This document shows positions 14,401-29,000 of a stretch of DNA of 64,000 bases, piece by piece; positions within the stretch are counted from its first letter, which is position 1; every line of letters begins with the position of its first letter. The notes under the pieces are model-generated. The model was given only the letters and a program-made list of their open reading frames with translations, ran no database searches and was not told where the DNA came from. Source of the stretch: Candidula unifasciata (taxonomy: Eukaryota > Mollusca > Gastropoda > Stylommatophora > Geomitridae). Made by a program: the position numbers and the translations under genes. The stretch lies in NCBI GenBank assembly GCA_905116865.2, contig CAJHNH020008532.1, forward strand, positions 46,001-110,000, written 5' to 3'.

Positions 14401-17400
14401 ACATGACCACAGTACATCACCATTCTCTCCAAGCCACCATGATGTTTTACATGACCACAGTACATCACCATTCTCTCCAGGCCACCATGATGTTTTACAT
14501 GACCACAGTACATCACCATTCTCTCCAAGCCACCATGATGTTTTACATGACCACAGTACATCACCATTCTCTCCAGGCCACCATGATGTTTTACATGACC
14601 ACAGTACATCACCATTCTCTCCAGGCCACCATGATGTTTTACATGACCACAGTACATCACCATTCTCTCCAAGCCACCATGATGTTTTACATGACCACAG
14701 TACATCACCATTCTCTCCAAGCCACCATGATGTTTTACATGACCACAGTACATCACCATTCTCTCCAAGCCACCATGATGTTTTACATGACCACAGTACA
14801 TCACCATTCTCTCCAAGCCACCATGATGTTTTACATGACCACAGTACATCACCATTCTCTCCAAGCCACCATGATGTTTTACATGACCACAGTACATCAC
14901 CATTCTCTCCAAGCCACCATGATGTTTTACATGACCACAGTACATCACCATTCTCTCCAGGCCACCATGATGTTTTACATGACCAAAATACCTCAGCTTT
15001 CGGGAGAGGATGCTGTTTATGAGCCAGTTCTCCTTGATGTTCACATCATGCAGGATGTCAGGGTTTTTCTTCTTCTTGGTCCATGGTATTCTGAGAATTT
15101 TTCTGTTGCAATGCAGTTCAAAAGCTCCTCAGTGATTGAGTACGAGTCCGTGACTGGCATCCATTCACTACCATGGGAAAGACACATGATCTCAATGCTT
15201 TTATTCTTGTAGATTGTTACTTCGTTTTTTGGTCTTACCAACTTTGTGTCTTTCCATGTGATAGTCTACATTGTGTAGCAGGAGACATGGGACTCAAAGC
15301 CTATGGCAACGGTGAGTGTGACTAGCAAAACCTGCCTGCGGTAAGAAAAGTCTTCCACAATTATAGCATGAGATTACAGGACCGTTGTTTCCATCAAGAT
15401 TATTAACTAAGCATAGGTAAAAAAAAAATACCAACTGCCATTTGCCTTGCACTTTAAAGATCTTTTATTTTGCTGGCTGCAGCTTGCAGTTCACATGTGC
15501 AATTTTTTTTATTTAGTTTTTTTTGGATTGTTGCTGGATCTAAGGGTTTCATGTTTTGTGCAGTGCTCTCAGTAAGTGCCCAGTCATTCTGCAGAGAAAG
15601 ACCGAGCCATACAGGGTGAAACTTGGAACAGTGAAATTGATCCTCTTGACTTTCATTGTAATTTATAAGGTTAAGTACAAGCAAAATTGATTGTATTGTT
15701 ATTTGCAGTATATTATGGTGAATTATAGTTTTTGTAAATGTTTTTGTTGTATCATTTTGAATATTTACATTAAATTAACAGTCAGTAATTAATTTAAAAG
15801 GTTTGCTTTTTGTTTGTGCAAAATGTGTGTTCTAGTCAGATTTTTAACAATCCTGCTGATTTTTTCCTTTTGTCTGTCATTTTTTAATTTATAAATGTTT
15901 TACAGATTGTAATTTTTCATGTTACAGACATGATACCATTAAAAAAAAAAATTAAGTGGCAACAGTTTTGAATATATAATTTCCCTGTGTGGGTTCCGTG
16001 GCTCTTTTATAGGGAAAACAAGAATAGACCCACTGCCTCCCCAAAAGCATGTTGTAAGAGTCGACTAACTGGGGAGCTTCCTTCGAAGTCGGAGTGCATC
16101 TGCCTGAGAGGTAAGGAACCAGCAGTCTGCATACAAATGAGTCAGATCTGTAAAATGGATGCACACGCAGCACTCAGGTTCTGGAACAGGACTGCAATCT
16201 GAAAATGGACAAACAACCAGAACTTTCCGCCACTGTTAACAGCTGGTGAACATGAAGAAGAAGAAGAATATATTATTATTGCTTTATTACTCTTTTTGTA
16301 TTTGGTCTCAGAGTAATGCACATAGCAAACAGAGATAGAAGATGTATTCACATTTTGATTATTTTCTTCCATGCTTGTGAATGTGTTTTTAATTTTGTTT
16401 CTGTTAATTTCCATTGCCATTAAAGTTTTGATTCAAAGAAAATCTAATTTTATGACTTGATGCTCTAGTTTCTCACATTTGTTTTTAAACAAAATACAGT
16501 GAATTGTTTATGTACTGCATTTCTGCTAAATATCTAAACAGCGTAATGAATTTGTTAATGTCTTTTTAGAAGGTAACAGAGAGTTGATTATGTGTTGTTT
16601 AGTTGCATACAGTCTACGCTTTTTAAAACACTAAGTTTTAAACTTCATCAAAATGCAAACTTCACATTATCCAACTTTACACCACCATTTTCCACAGCAG
16701 GGCAGCATCACCATTCCGCTCCTGGGGTGGTTTTCTGGCCGACTGGGTTCCGGAAGCAGCGGGGAATCAGCAGCGAATTTGATACCTTGTAGAATGTGCT
16801 GTATTTATGAAACATAGGTCACCTCAGACGTAGGTCAGTAGTATTTGGGTCCTAATGAATATTCAGTTGCAGGTGTGCCATGAAACTTGTGGGCTGCATT
16901 TACAAAATATTCTTATTTTAAATATTAACGTTTAAATGAACACTTATTTTAATTAGTATTTAAAGTTTTAAAAAAAAAGCTAAATCTTTATAGAATACTC
17001 TAGATATTCAGGGTTCTTTGCTTTTTTGTTTTTGTTTTTAGTTCTGTCGATGACTTTTCACCTTTCATTTAAAAAGAAAATAATTGCTTTTCAGTAATTG
17101 TTTAATCATTTCTCCTGTGTTCCTTTTCTTTAAGAACATTTCAGATTTTGCCATGGTTAGCTAGGATCCAAACAAACATATCAGGCAACTTCGACTAGAC
17201 AAATCAAAGCCAGTATTAGCCAAACAAAATCACAGTTTTCATTTTGTTGTTCGTCTGACAGTGAGTTGTCCCACTGGCCTTTGCAGATCGGATCAAGACG
17301 TGATTTTAATGCCAGGTTTTGAAACTCAAGTTGTTAAGGTTGATTGCTTTGGTTTCAACCATCTTTTTTTAGGTTGCTGAGGTTGAATGCTTTGGTTTAA

Positions 17401-20400
17401 ACCATCTTTTGTCAGGTTGTTTATTCTCATCTTCTGAAACAATGAGCACTATTTAGTAACCAGTTTATTTGCTGTTTTTGATGTAATTTAGAATTGATTT
17501 TATGCTGACTTGTTCTCCTGTGACCTCATTTCTGATTTAGTCTCAATTGCTTACTGCTGCAGCCCTTCTCAGATATGTCATTTCCCGTTTTATGAAGGGC
17601 ATTTAACTCTGTATGGCCAGAAAACAGCACTATTTCACACAAGGCTAAACTTTTTCCTACTTCCTTCCATATTGTTTCACATAATAAATATGCAACTCTT
17701 CAATTACATTGTCCCTACAACTTGTGCAAACATTCAGTCAGGTCCCATTTTGAACTTGCAATAATAGCAGGAACTTTGTGAAGTTCAGGACCAGTATCAC
17801 ATCCCATAAGATTTGTTTCATTTACAAGCTAGGTCAGGTTGAGATTGAAGCATAATGGCACTTTCTTTTCCTCTGTTGTATTTAAACTGACAGTGTGTGT
17901 GTGTGTGTGTGTGTGTGAGCAGAAGAGAGAGAGGGAGAGATGTAATTGTGCTAAAATAATACAGTGATACCTGAGCACCTCAAGTAGAAGGTAAAAGACT
18001 GAATAGTGGAGAGAAAAAAAAGAGAGGCTTACACACAACAACAGCAACAACAACAACAACAAAAAGCAGATGCTAGACAATCGATAATATTACAGCAAGC
18101 AGAACTAAGGATGTAGTTCTGGAGGCCAGAAAGTGTAGAGCAAGATGGTCACCTGTTCCATTGTTCATGGAACTTGTTGAATGAGTGCACGAACCTCCAG
18201 GAGCAGGGTTTTGTCGCAATAACTGTTATAGGTCACCTGTTCCATTGTTCATGGAACTTGTTGAATGAGTGCATGAACCTCCAGGAGCAGGGTTTTGTCG
18301 CAATAACTGTTATAGCTAGAGAGAAAATGCTGACGTCTGCTTCTCATTGATCTTCTGACATCAGAGCCGCATCGGGGAATATGATGCTAGACATGTTTGT
18401 ATAGACCGACCAGCACTCAGCAGATGGTGTGGTTAACCTCAGGTTGGCCATCTTTGCTTTATAGGACATTACCTGGTACCCATTTAGTCTGGGTTGACCT
18501 AGAGCCAGGGCCAGTTGCAAGACCTGCAGCCTGGCAGGGGAGAGCATTAGGCTTCTTATTTGGTTGAGGAAATACAATCCTGTAGCCACAAGGATGATTT
18601 AACTGAATCTGAGATAACGGATCAGACGATGGTGACAAACTAGTGTAGATAATGCTATAACTGAATCTAAGATAACGGATCAGACGATGGTGACAAACTA
18701 GCGTAGATAATGCTATAACTGAATCTAAGATAACGGATCAGACGATGGTGACAAACTAGCGTAGATAATGCTATAACTGAATCTAAGATAACGGATCAGA
18801 CGATGGTGACAAACTAGTGTAGATAATGCTATAACTGAATCTAAGATAACGGATCAGACGATGGTGACAAACTAGCGTAGATAATGCTATAACTGAATCT
18901 AAGATAACGGATCAGACGATGGTGACAAACTAGCGTAGATAATGCTATAACTGAATCTAAGATAACGGATCAGACGATGGTGACAAACTAGCGTAGATAA
19001 TGCTATAACTGAATCTAAGATAACGGATCAGACGATGGTGACAAACTAGTGTAGATAATGCTATAACTGAATCTAAGATCACGGATCAGACGATGGTGAC
19101 AAACTAGCCTAGATAATGCTATAACTGAATCTAAGATAACGGATCAGACGATGGTGACAAACTAGCGTAGATAATGCTATAACTGAATCTAAGATAACGG
19201 ATCAGACGATGGTGACAAACTAGCCTAGATAATGCTATAACTGAATCTAAGATAACGGATCAGACGATGGTGACAAACTAGCCTAGATAATGCTATAACT
19301 GAATCTAAGATAACGGATCAGACGATGGTGACAAACTAGCGTAGATAATGCTATAACTGAATCTAAGATAACGGATCAGACGATGGTGACAAACTAGCGT
19401 AGATAATGCTATAACTGAATCTAAGATAACGGATCAGACGATGGTGACAAACTAGCGTAGATAATGCTATAACTGAATCTAAGATCACGGATCAGACGAT
19501 GGTGACAAACTAGCGTAGATAATGCTATAACTGAATCTAAGATAACGGATCAGACGATGGTGACAAACTAGTGTAGATAATGCTATAACTGAATCTAAGA
19601 TCACGGATCAGACGATGGTGACAAACTAGTGTAGATAATGCTATAACTGAATCTAAGATCACGGATCAGACGATGGTGACAAACTAGTGTAGATAATGCT
19701 ATAACTGAATCTAAGATCACGGATCAGACGATGGTGACAAACTAGCGTAGATAATGCTATAACTGAATCTAAGATAACGGATCAGACGATGGTGACAAAC
19801 TAGCGTAGATAATGCTATAACTGAATCTAAGATAACGGATCAGACGATGGTGACAAACTAGCGTAGATAATGCTATAACTGAATCTAAGATAACGGATCA
19901 GACGATGGTGACAAACTAGTGTAGATAATGCTATAACTGAATCTAAGATAACGGATCAGACGATGGTGACAAACTAGCGTAGATAATGCTATAACTGAAT
20001 CTAAGATAACGGATCAGACGATGGTGACAAACTAGCGTAGATAATGCTATAACTGAATCTAAGATAACGGATCAGACGATGGTGACAAACTAGCGTAGAT
20101 AATGCTATAACTGAATCTAAGATAACGGATCAGACGATGGTGACAAACTAGCGTAGATAATGCTATAACTGAATCTAAGATAACGGATCAGACGATGGTG
20201 ACAAACTAGCGTAGATAATGCTATAACTGAATCTAAGATAACGGATCAGACGATGGTGACAAACTAGCGTAGATAATGCTATAACTGAATCTAAGATAAC
20301 GGATCAGACGATGGTGACAAACTAGCGTAGATAATGCTATAACTGAATCTAAGATAACGGATCAGACGATGGTGACAAACTAGCGTAGATAATGCTATAA

Positions 20401-23041
20401 CTGAATCTAAGATAACGGATCAGACGATGGTGACAAACTAGCGTAGATAATGCTATAACTGAATCTAAGATAACGGATCAGACGATGGTGACAAACTAGC
20501 GTAGATAATGCTATAACTGAATCTAAGATAACGGATCAGACGATGGTGACAAACTAGTGTAGATAATGCTATAACTGAATCTAAGATAACGGATCAGACG
20601 ATGGTGACAAACTAGTGTAGATAATGCCTATAACAACCCACTCTAGCTTCAGAAATAACATGCTGAATAAGCCAGATGTTATCAGGATGAGATTGATTGT
20701 TTCACCACCAGATGTCCTGACCTCTTGGAAGTTCAGTTCTACAAAAACTGTTGTCGATCAGGAGACGATGAAATCCTGCAGTACACACCTTGTAGCAAAC
20801 TCACTCCATTTTATATTTGCACAGTAATTTTGGCTCCTGACTGCTGTCATTTGAAACTCAATGCCTCAGATCAACTTAAAAATGAAAATTCCAAATGTCA
20901 GCACATGGATTGCCAGTAATGACTTATGGAAATACTGGATTGGAATTGGAACAGTATATTTGATTTAATCTGGGCTTGCACTTCTCTGGAGCCACTCTAA
21001 GTGAAACTCAGTCAATCTTGGGTTATTGTTTAACGACTGAAGTGGCACATAGTATGTTGAGTTAAAAGCTGTCATATTTCTCCTTCTTGTTCTGTTTACC
21101 CAGAAAAGCTCATTGGCTGGTTTGTGATCACATATAACTTTATGATTGTTACCTTCTGCTGTTATATTTGAAGTCTGCACATAAAATTTTTGCGTGATAT
21201 TTTCATCTTCTCTTTGATTCCAAGCAGGGAGCCTGACCACCATTATGTGTGTGCTGTAGGGACCTAGATGACTCTTTTTCTTGATTCCATTAACCATCAT
21301 TTGACTGCATTTATCATCACTTTTGCTTATCTTTGCTCTGAGTTGTATAAATGAAACATCAAATAACTACATCATAATGAAATCCTGCACCAAAAGTTCC
21401 TAATTGACCAGTGATTTCTAATGCATGCTGAGACAAGAAATATTCTTTCTGCTCCTGTACATTTGTTGTGGCCCTAAATATCTCACCACTTCTGTACATT
21501 TGTTGTGGCCCTAAATATCTCACCACCTCTGTACATTTGTTGTGGCCCCCATTCATCTGACCACCTCTGTACATTTGTTGTAGCTCCATTCATCTGACCA
21601 CCTCTGTACATTTGTTGTGGCTCCATTCATCTGACCACCTCTGTACATTTGTTGTGGCCCTAAATATCTCACCACTTCTGTACATTTGTTGTGGCCCTAA
21701 ATATCTCACCACTTCTGTACATTTGTTGTGGCCCCCATTCATCTGACCACTTCTGTACATTTGTTGTGGCCCTAAATATCTCACCACTTCTGTACATTTG
21801 TTGTGGCCCCCATTCATCTGACCACTTCTGTACATTTGTTGTGGCCCCCATTCATCTGACCACCTCTGTACATTTGTTGTGGCCCTAAATATCTCACCAC
21901 TTCTGTACATTTGTTGTGGCCCCCATTCATCTGACCACTCCTGTACATTTGTTGTGGCCCCCATTCATCTGACCACTTCTGTACATTTGTTGTGGCCCCC
22001 ATTCATCTGACCACTTCTGTACATTTGTTATGGCCCCCATTCATCTGACCACTTCTGTACATTTGTTGTGGCCCCCATTCATCTGACCACCTCTGTACAT
22101 TTGTTGTGGCCCCAGATATCTGACCACTCCTGTACATTTGTTGTTCCCCCAGATATCTGACCACTCCTGTACAGTTGTTGTCCCCCAGATATCTGACCAC
22201 TCCTGTACATTTGTTGTTGCCTCAGATATCTGACCACTCCTGTACATTTGTTGTTCCCCCAGATATCTGACCACTCCTGTACATTTGTTGTTCCCTCAGA
22301 TATCTGACCATTCCTGTACAGTTGTTGTCCCCCAGATATCTGACCACTCCTGTACATTTGTTGTTGCCTCAGATATCTGACCACTCCTGTACATTTGTTG
22401 TTCCCTCAGATATCTGACCACTCCTGTACATTTGTTGTTCCCCCAGATATCTGACCACTCCTGTACAGTTGTTGTTCCCCCAGATATCTGACCACTCCTG
22501 TGATTTCTGTAGATTAATCACCCAGAAGTAGCTGGTTAAAACATGTTTCTGTAGTAGACATATGCGGAGGTGTTGTCTGTAACATATGTGAGTAGATTAT
22601 GCACATAGAAAAATCCATAAATCATATAACCAAAGTAGTTATCACGTAAAGATGTTGTCCGTAATAAGCACCTACACATTTCATGGCAGACACACTGATG
22701 ATGTTATGACCCCATGCATGCAGTTGTTGTTATTATTGTTGTAGTGATTCCAAATTTTTTCTGTTCCCAAGTTTTATTTACAAGTATTTCATTGTTGCAG
22801 CTTTGGTATCCAGTTGTCACTTTGGTTTATCATTATGGCATTTGATCTTATAGCTTTTTTTTTTTTTTTGCATGTGGGTTTTGTTTTATCTTTGGTTAAT
22901 AATTAAACAAATGCTGAATCTAGCTTGTGATGGCTTATAGATCATCTTTATTGTCTGCTTCAGTTGATGTTAAAATTGTGCACTTTTATTCCACACTCAT
23001 GTAAAGTTTTAACAGGCATATTGGAAGTTTTGATTTGAGGT

Positions 23042-23091
<50 letters not shown>

Positions 23092-26000
23092 GGCCAGTTG
23101 TTAATTTTTTTAGTTATCTCAGAATATTGCTTGTTGGTGATAGAAACGAGAGAATGTAAGAATAACTAGTCTGTAGAGTAGAATATAATAAAATAGTTTA
23201 TTTAGTCACCTGGCAAAAATATCCCCAGAATTTACAAACAAAACAAGTAGTACCCAACATACTGGCTTTAAATTGAGAGCTGACTGATCTGTTAACCCTG
23301 TCAGTACAGGCCTAATCATTATTTTAACCTGTTATATCTTGACATGTTCTAGTGAAAAATAGCATATGAATCTACAGAAGTTAAAATAACAACACTAACA
23401 GCAGAAGGAGTCTAACAGTTCAGATTACTGATAGAACCACATACTCAATGACCCAGTGCTTTTAAAACTAGCTAGAGGCTCAGACAAACATGAGTCCACA
23501 GTGTCCCAGAGGTCACTGAGACATTACATTTCAACTGGTTGTTGATTTAGGAGGAAATCCATTCCAGGTCTTATGACAGATAGAAGAGTGAAGATGCCAC
23601 TTGCTTCCGTCAGAAATTATAAAAACAAAAAAGTTAATTGCTTATCCTTTACGAAACTTTACGTTGCAGAACCAACCCCAGCAATGTTTGGCTGTTATGG
23701 TTTTTCTAGGCATATTTTACGTTCACTATTTTGCCATTGCTTCCTGAATGGTCAGCGCTCAGTACCACTTTCGATACTAACACAAGACAAACCATCCACA
23801 GCTGGGATCGAACCCAGCACCCAACAATTACGAAGTGCTTTCGCAGTGAATAAGTCACAGATACCGTCTCCACCAGTAGACAGAGTAGAAATAGATGGAT
23901 TGATATGTGTATGGGAATTGTTCAACTTTTACAGAACGGTAAGTCAAGGCAACAGTTTCTAGTGTTTTGTTTATGGAACAAACATTCACCCAAGATGGAC
24001 AAAAACCATCCCACAATCACTGGCTCTTCTGTTGAGAATTTGCCTTTTTTCCCCAAAGTGGGGATGCAGGATCTGTTTGTGTTGCAACAGTTGGTATCTA
24101 TGCTACGACTTGCTGCTGTCTACTGCATTCAACTATGTTTGTTTTTATACTTGCATTAGGTCTGTGTAACATATTTGTGTGTACACATTTCAGTTACTTT
24201 TATTTTGGCTGTGCTCTTGGCATGCATGAGTTCAAAACTTAAAATTTTTGTTCAGTTATTTTTCTATATTGTAAATTTTGAAAGATTATTTTGCTAAAAT
24301 GTATTTATCTCTCAAAGAATATAAATTTGCATTTTTTTATAATTCCAAACTGGCACAAAAACAACGAAAATGGTTGCCACCACAAGTTTGTAAATCTGAT
24401 AAATTATACTTTATATTTTATTGTATTCATAAATATACTGTAGTCACGAAGCATAGCACCATGATGAGTTTGAATAACTGAATTTTTGAATACAGTTAGT
24501 ATGAGAAAGTCTATACTGTGTCTGCAGGATTAATCAAATCTGGCAGAGGCTTTGTGTTTCTACATAAAGTGAGTCAAGCTGGCATGTTCTCTAACCACAC
24601 ACACCCAGAATTAGATCTTCGAGCAGAAATAGAACACAGTGTCTCAAATCCGTCTGTAACAGCAAATTCAGTGTCTCTAACACGGATAAAAAAGATCCAG
24701 TCAACTTCTTCATTACCAGTCAGGACTTCAGGGATATTGCCTAGAAAGAATCATGCTGGACAAATGAATTCATCAAAGTTGAGCCTAAATAATTTGACCA
24801 AAAAAGACACCTGGCCATCACTGAAACTCGCAAAAAAGTACTGGTTACATTTCTATTTTTTTCATTGGGCTTCAGATCTAGCTGTGTGGCTTCTTCCTGT
24901 TCTGAGGCCATGCTTTAGCGGCAGGTTTTTATATGTAGAAGGTAGTAATACAAAATGTTTTAACATTGTACAAGTAGGAGTTCTTCACTTAGTCAGAGAA
25001 CACTCTCATATCTTGCAGTTTGATACTAATAACTGACAGTGTTAGGGAGAAAGCTCTTTGGGTTGCCATACTAATCACTTTATTGTTGCTTCAGGTTGTA
25101 GTTCTTTGTAATATCACTCTTTAATTTATTTAAGCTCTTGCGTGTTATGTTGTTTATCCAAAAAATTTTCTTTGTTTACTGTTACCTAGGTATTGCACGC
25201 AATTGTTGTAGTAAATTTGTTGTTTGGCACACAACTCTACTTACTGAAAGTTGTGTGACACGTTCTTCTGAAGTCATATGGATGGTAAACAATAAGAAAT
25301 TGAAATCATGAAGAACTAGAGCACTGGTGTCATTTACTAGAAGAATGTTAAAATTAGCATAGATGGAGATAAAATTAAATCAGATCTATAAGAAAGATGC
25401 AAATGAAATTTCAGGGATTTCACCGTAAGATAAGAAAGAGGCAAATCAGAACTACTGGTACAGAGATAAATATTTGACAAAAGAGGTAGAGAAAGACAGA
25501 TAAAGTGGTGCTAGAAAAGCCGGGCAACAAAAAATGATCATCATCAAGTGCCCTGCCAGTGAACACAGGCTGTTATATTTCACCATGTCACATGTTGACC
25601 ATAATCAGACCATGTCAGTGCTGTTATCTTGCTGCATGCATCTGGACAAGCAATTCGGGTATCTGTCACTCTCTGCCTTTCTCTTACTGTCTTTCTCTCC
25701 ATCAATCTTGCCAGTCATCCCTTCTGATAACACGCCAGAAAAACGCCAGCTGCTCATAATCTAATTTCTCTACTCAGTTTACGGTTTTCATCTGTCTTAG
25801 GAGAACTGTATCGTTTTGATTTTGTGTCATTTAGCGATATTCTGTACAATCTTTCCAGCAACTATCTGTCAGCCACTGTCAAGCTGAACACACCCCCCAC
25901 TGCCATTGTTAAATAATCAACGCCAACTTCATAAAAATATCAGATGACAGTGTGTCTTGGAAAAGTTGGGATAGTCATTAGACTGCTCCCGACAAGACAC

Positions 26001-29000
26001 CTGAAGAATTCAAAACCACACTCCATGTTGTTAATTCGGCAGGATACAAATATGTAGAACCCCACTCCATGTAGTTAGTTTATCAGAGTGAATAGATAAG
26101 GACCCACTCTCTGTTGTTAGTTTATCAGGGTGAATAGATAAGGACCCACTCTGTGTTGTTAGTTTGGCAGCATATATAGATACAAAACACCACTCTGTGT
26201 TGTTAGTTTGGCAGCATATATAGATACAAAACACCACTCTGTGTTGTTAGTTTGGCAGCCTATATAGATACAAAACACCACTCTGTGTTGTTAGTTTGGC
26301 AGCATATATAGATACAAAACACCACTCTGTGTTGTTAGTTTGGCAGCAAAAAAGGATATAAAACCCCACTCTGTGTTGTTAGTTTATCAGGGTGAATAGA
26401 TAAGGACCCACTCTGTGTTGTTAGTTTGGCAGCATATATAGATACAAAACACCACTCTGTGTTGTTAGTTTGGCAGCATATATAGATATAAAACCCCACT
26501 CTGTGTTGTTAGTTTGGCAGCATATATAGATACAAAACCCCACTCTGTGTTGTTAGTTTGGCAGCATATATAGATACAAAACCCCACTCTGTGTTGTTAG
26601 TTTGGCAGCATATATAGATACAAAACACCACTCTGTGTTGTTAGTTTGGCAGCATATATAGATACAAAACCCCACTCTGTGTTGTTAGTTTGGCAGCATA
26701 TATAGATATAAAACCCCACTCTGTGTTGTTAGTTTGGCAGCATATATAGATACAAAACCCCACTCCGTGTTGTTAGTTTGGCAGCATATATAGATACAAA
26801 ACACCACTCTGTGTTGTTAGTTTGGCAGCATATATAGATACAAAACACCACTCTGTGTTGTTAGTTTGGCAGCATATATAGATACAAAATACCACTCTGT
26901 GTTGTTAGTTTGGCAGCATATATAGATACAAAACACCACTCTGTGTTGTTAGTTTGGCAGCAAATAAGGATATAAAACCCCACTCTGTGTTGTTAGTTTG
27001 GCAGCATATATAGATATAAAATACCACTCTGTGTTGTTAGTTTGGCAGCATATATAGATACAAAACCCCACTCTGTGTTGTTAGTTTGGCAGCATATATG
27101 GATATAAAACCCCACTCTGTGTTGTTAGTTTGGCAGCATATATAGATACAAAATACCACTCTGTGTTGTTAGTTTGGCAGCATATATAGATACAAAACCC
27201 CACTCTGTGTTGTTAGTTTGGCAGCATATAAGGATATAAAACCCCACTCTGTGTTGTTAGTTTGGCAGCATATATAGATACAAAACCCCATTCTGTGTTG
27301 TTAGTTTGGCAGCATATATAGATACAAAACCCCACTCTGTGTTGTTAGTTTGGCAGCATATATAGATACAAAATACCACTCTGTGTTGTTAGTTTGGCAG
27401 CATATATAGATACAAAACACCACTCTGTGTTGTTAGTTTGGCAGCATATATATAGATACAAAACACCACTCTGTGTTGTTAGTTTGGCAGCATATATAGA
27501 TACAAAACCCCACTCTGTGTTGTTAGTTTGGCAGCATATAAGGATATAAAACCCCACTCTGTGTTGTTAGTTTGGCAGCATATATAGATACAAAACACCA
27601 CTCTGTTGTAGTTTGTATAAGGATATAAAACCCCACTCTGTGTTGTTAGTTTGGCAGCATATATAGATACAAAACCCCACTCTGTGTTGTTAGTTTGGCA
27701 GCATATATAGATACAAAACCCCACTCTGTGTTGTTAGTTTGGCAGCATATATAGATACAAAACCCCACTCTTGTTAGTTTGGCAGCATATAAGGATATAA
27801 AACCCCACTCTGTGTTGTTAGTTTGGCAGCATATATAGATACAAAACCCCACTCTGTGTTGTTAGTTTGGCAGAATATCTAGATACAAAACCCCACTCTG
27901 TGTTGTAAGTTTGGCAGCATATAAGGATATAAAACCCCACTCTGTGTTGTTAGTTTGGCAGCATATATAGATACAAAACCCCACTCTGTGTTGTTAGTTT
28001 GGCAGCATATATAGATACAAAACCCCACTCTGTGTTGTTAGTTTGGCAGCATATATAGATACAAAACACCACTCTGTGTTGTTAGTTTGGCAGCATATAT
28101 AGATACAAAACCCCACTCTGTGTTGTTAGTTTGGCAGCATATATAGATATAAAACCCCACTCTGTGTTGTTAGTTTGGCAGCATATATAGATACAAAACC
28201 CCACTCCGTGTTGTTAGTTTGGCAGCATATATAGATACAAAACACCACTCTGTGTTGTTAGTTTGGCAGCATATATAGATACAAAACACCACTCTGTGTT
28301 GTTAGTTTTGCAGCATATATAGATACAAAACCCCACTCCGTGTTGTTAGTTTGGCAGCATATATAGATACAAAACACCACTCTGTGTTGTTTGCCAGCAT
28401 ATAGGATACAGTAGTACACCACTCTGTGTTGTTAGTTTGCAAGGGTACATAGAAACTAAACCCCACTTGCTTCCCTTTGATGTGTGTCCTTTATATTTCT
28501 TCAGGGTAACTTGCTGTGGCAGTTGGTACCAGGGTATTCCTGTCAGATGGCCAAACCATCTCATTTGTAGCAATTTAATTAACTATGTTTGATTTCAGCA
28601 AGCTCTTCTTCCAGTTTTTTTCATTTGACCACTTCTTGTTACTCTAGCAGCTCTTTTATGACATCTCATCTCTGTTGGTATGGTTTTGCGCTGTATTGTT
28701 GAAGCAGTGGTCCATGTTTGACACTGGTAGCATAAAGTTGCTCCAAGAATAGTTCTTTTAGATTTACTTTGTTAGGCATAGATGTACTTCTGTGTGTCAA
28801 ATGTCAAAAGTAGTGTGTTAGTTATCCCAAGACCTGTTATGCTTTAGCATATCATGTGTTGATTATTCTATCCATTCTTCCTTCTGATGTGAAAATTTAC
28901 CCTAGATGCTTAAATTCACTTGTTTGTTTTATCTTTGCTTCGTTGACTTTTATTCATATGGTTTCTGCTTCTCTACCTATCACCATTGTCTCTGTCTTTT

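Noticed and set aside
14199..15212. 337-codon plus-strand frame (MMFYMTTVHHHSLQAT repeats)
   Set aside because: It is the reverse-strand shadow of the 48-bp minisatellite in the LINE; a unit divisible by three keeps both strands open.
21590..22384. Minus-strand GGHNKCTEVVRY repeat frames
   Set aside because: Generated by the 37-bp array; frames shift at each unit and overlap one another.
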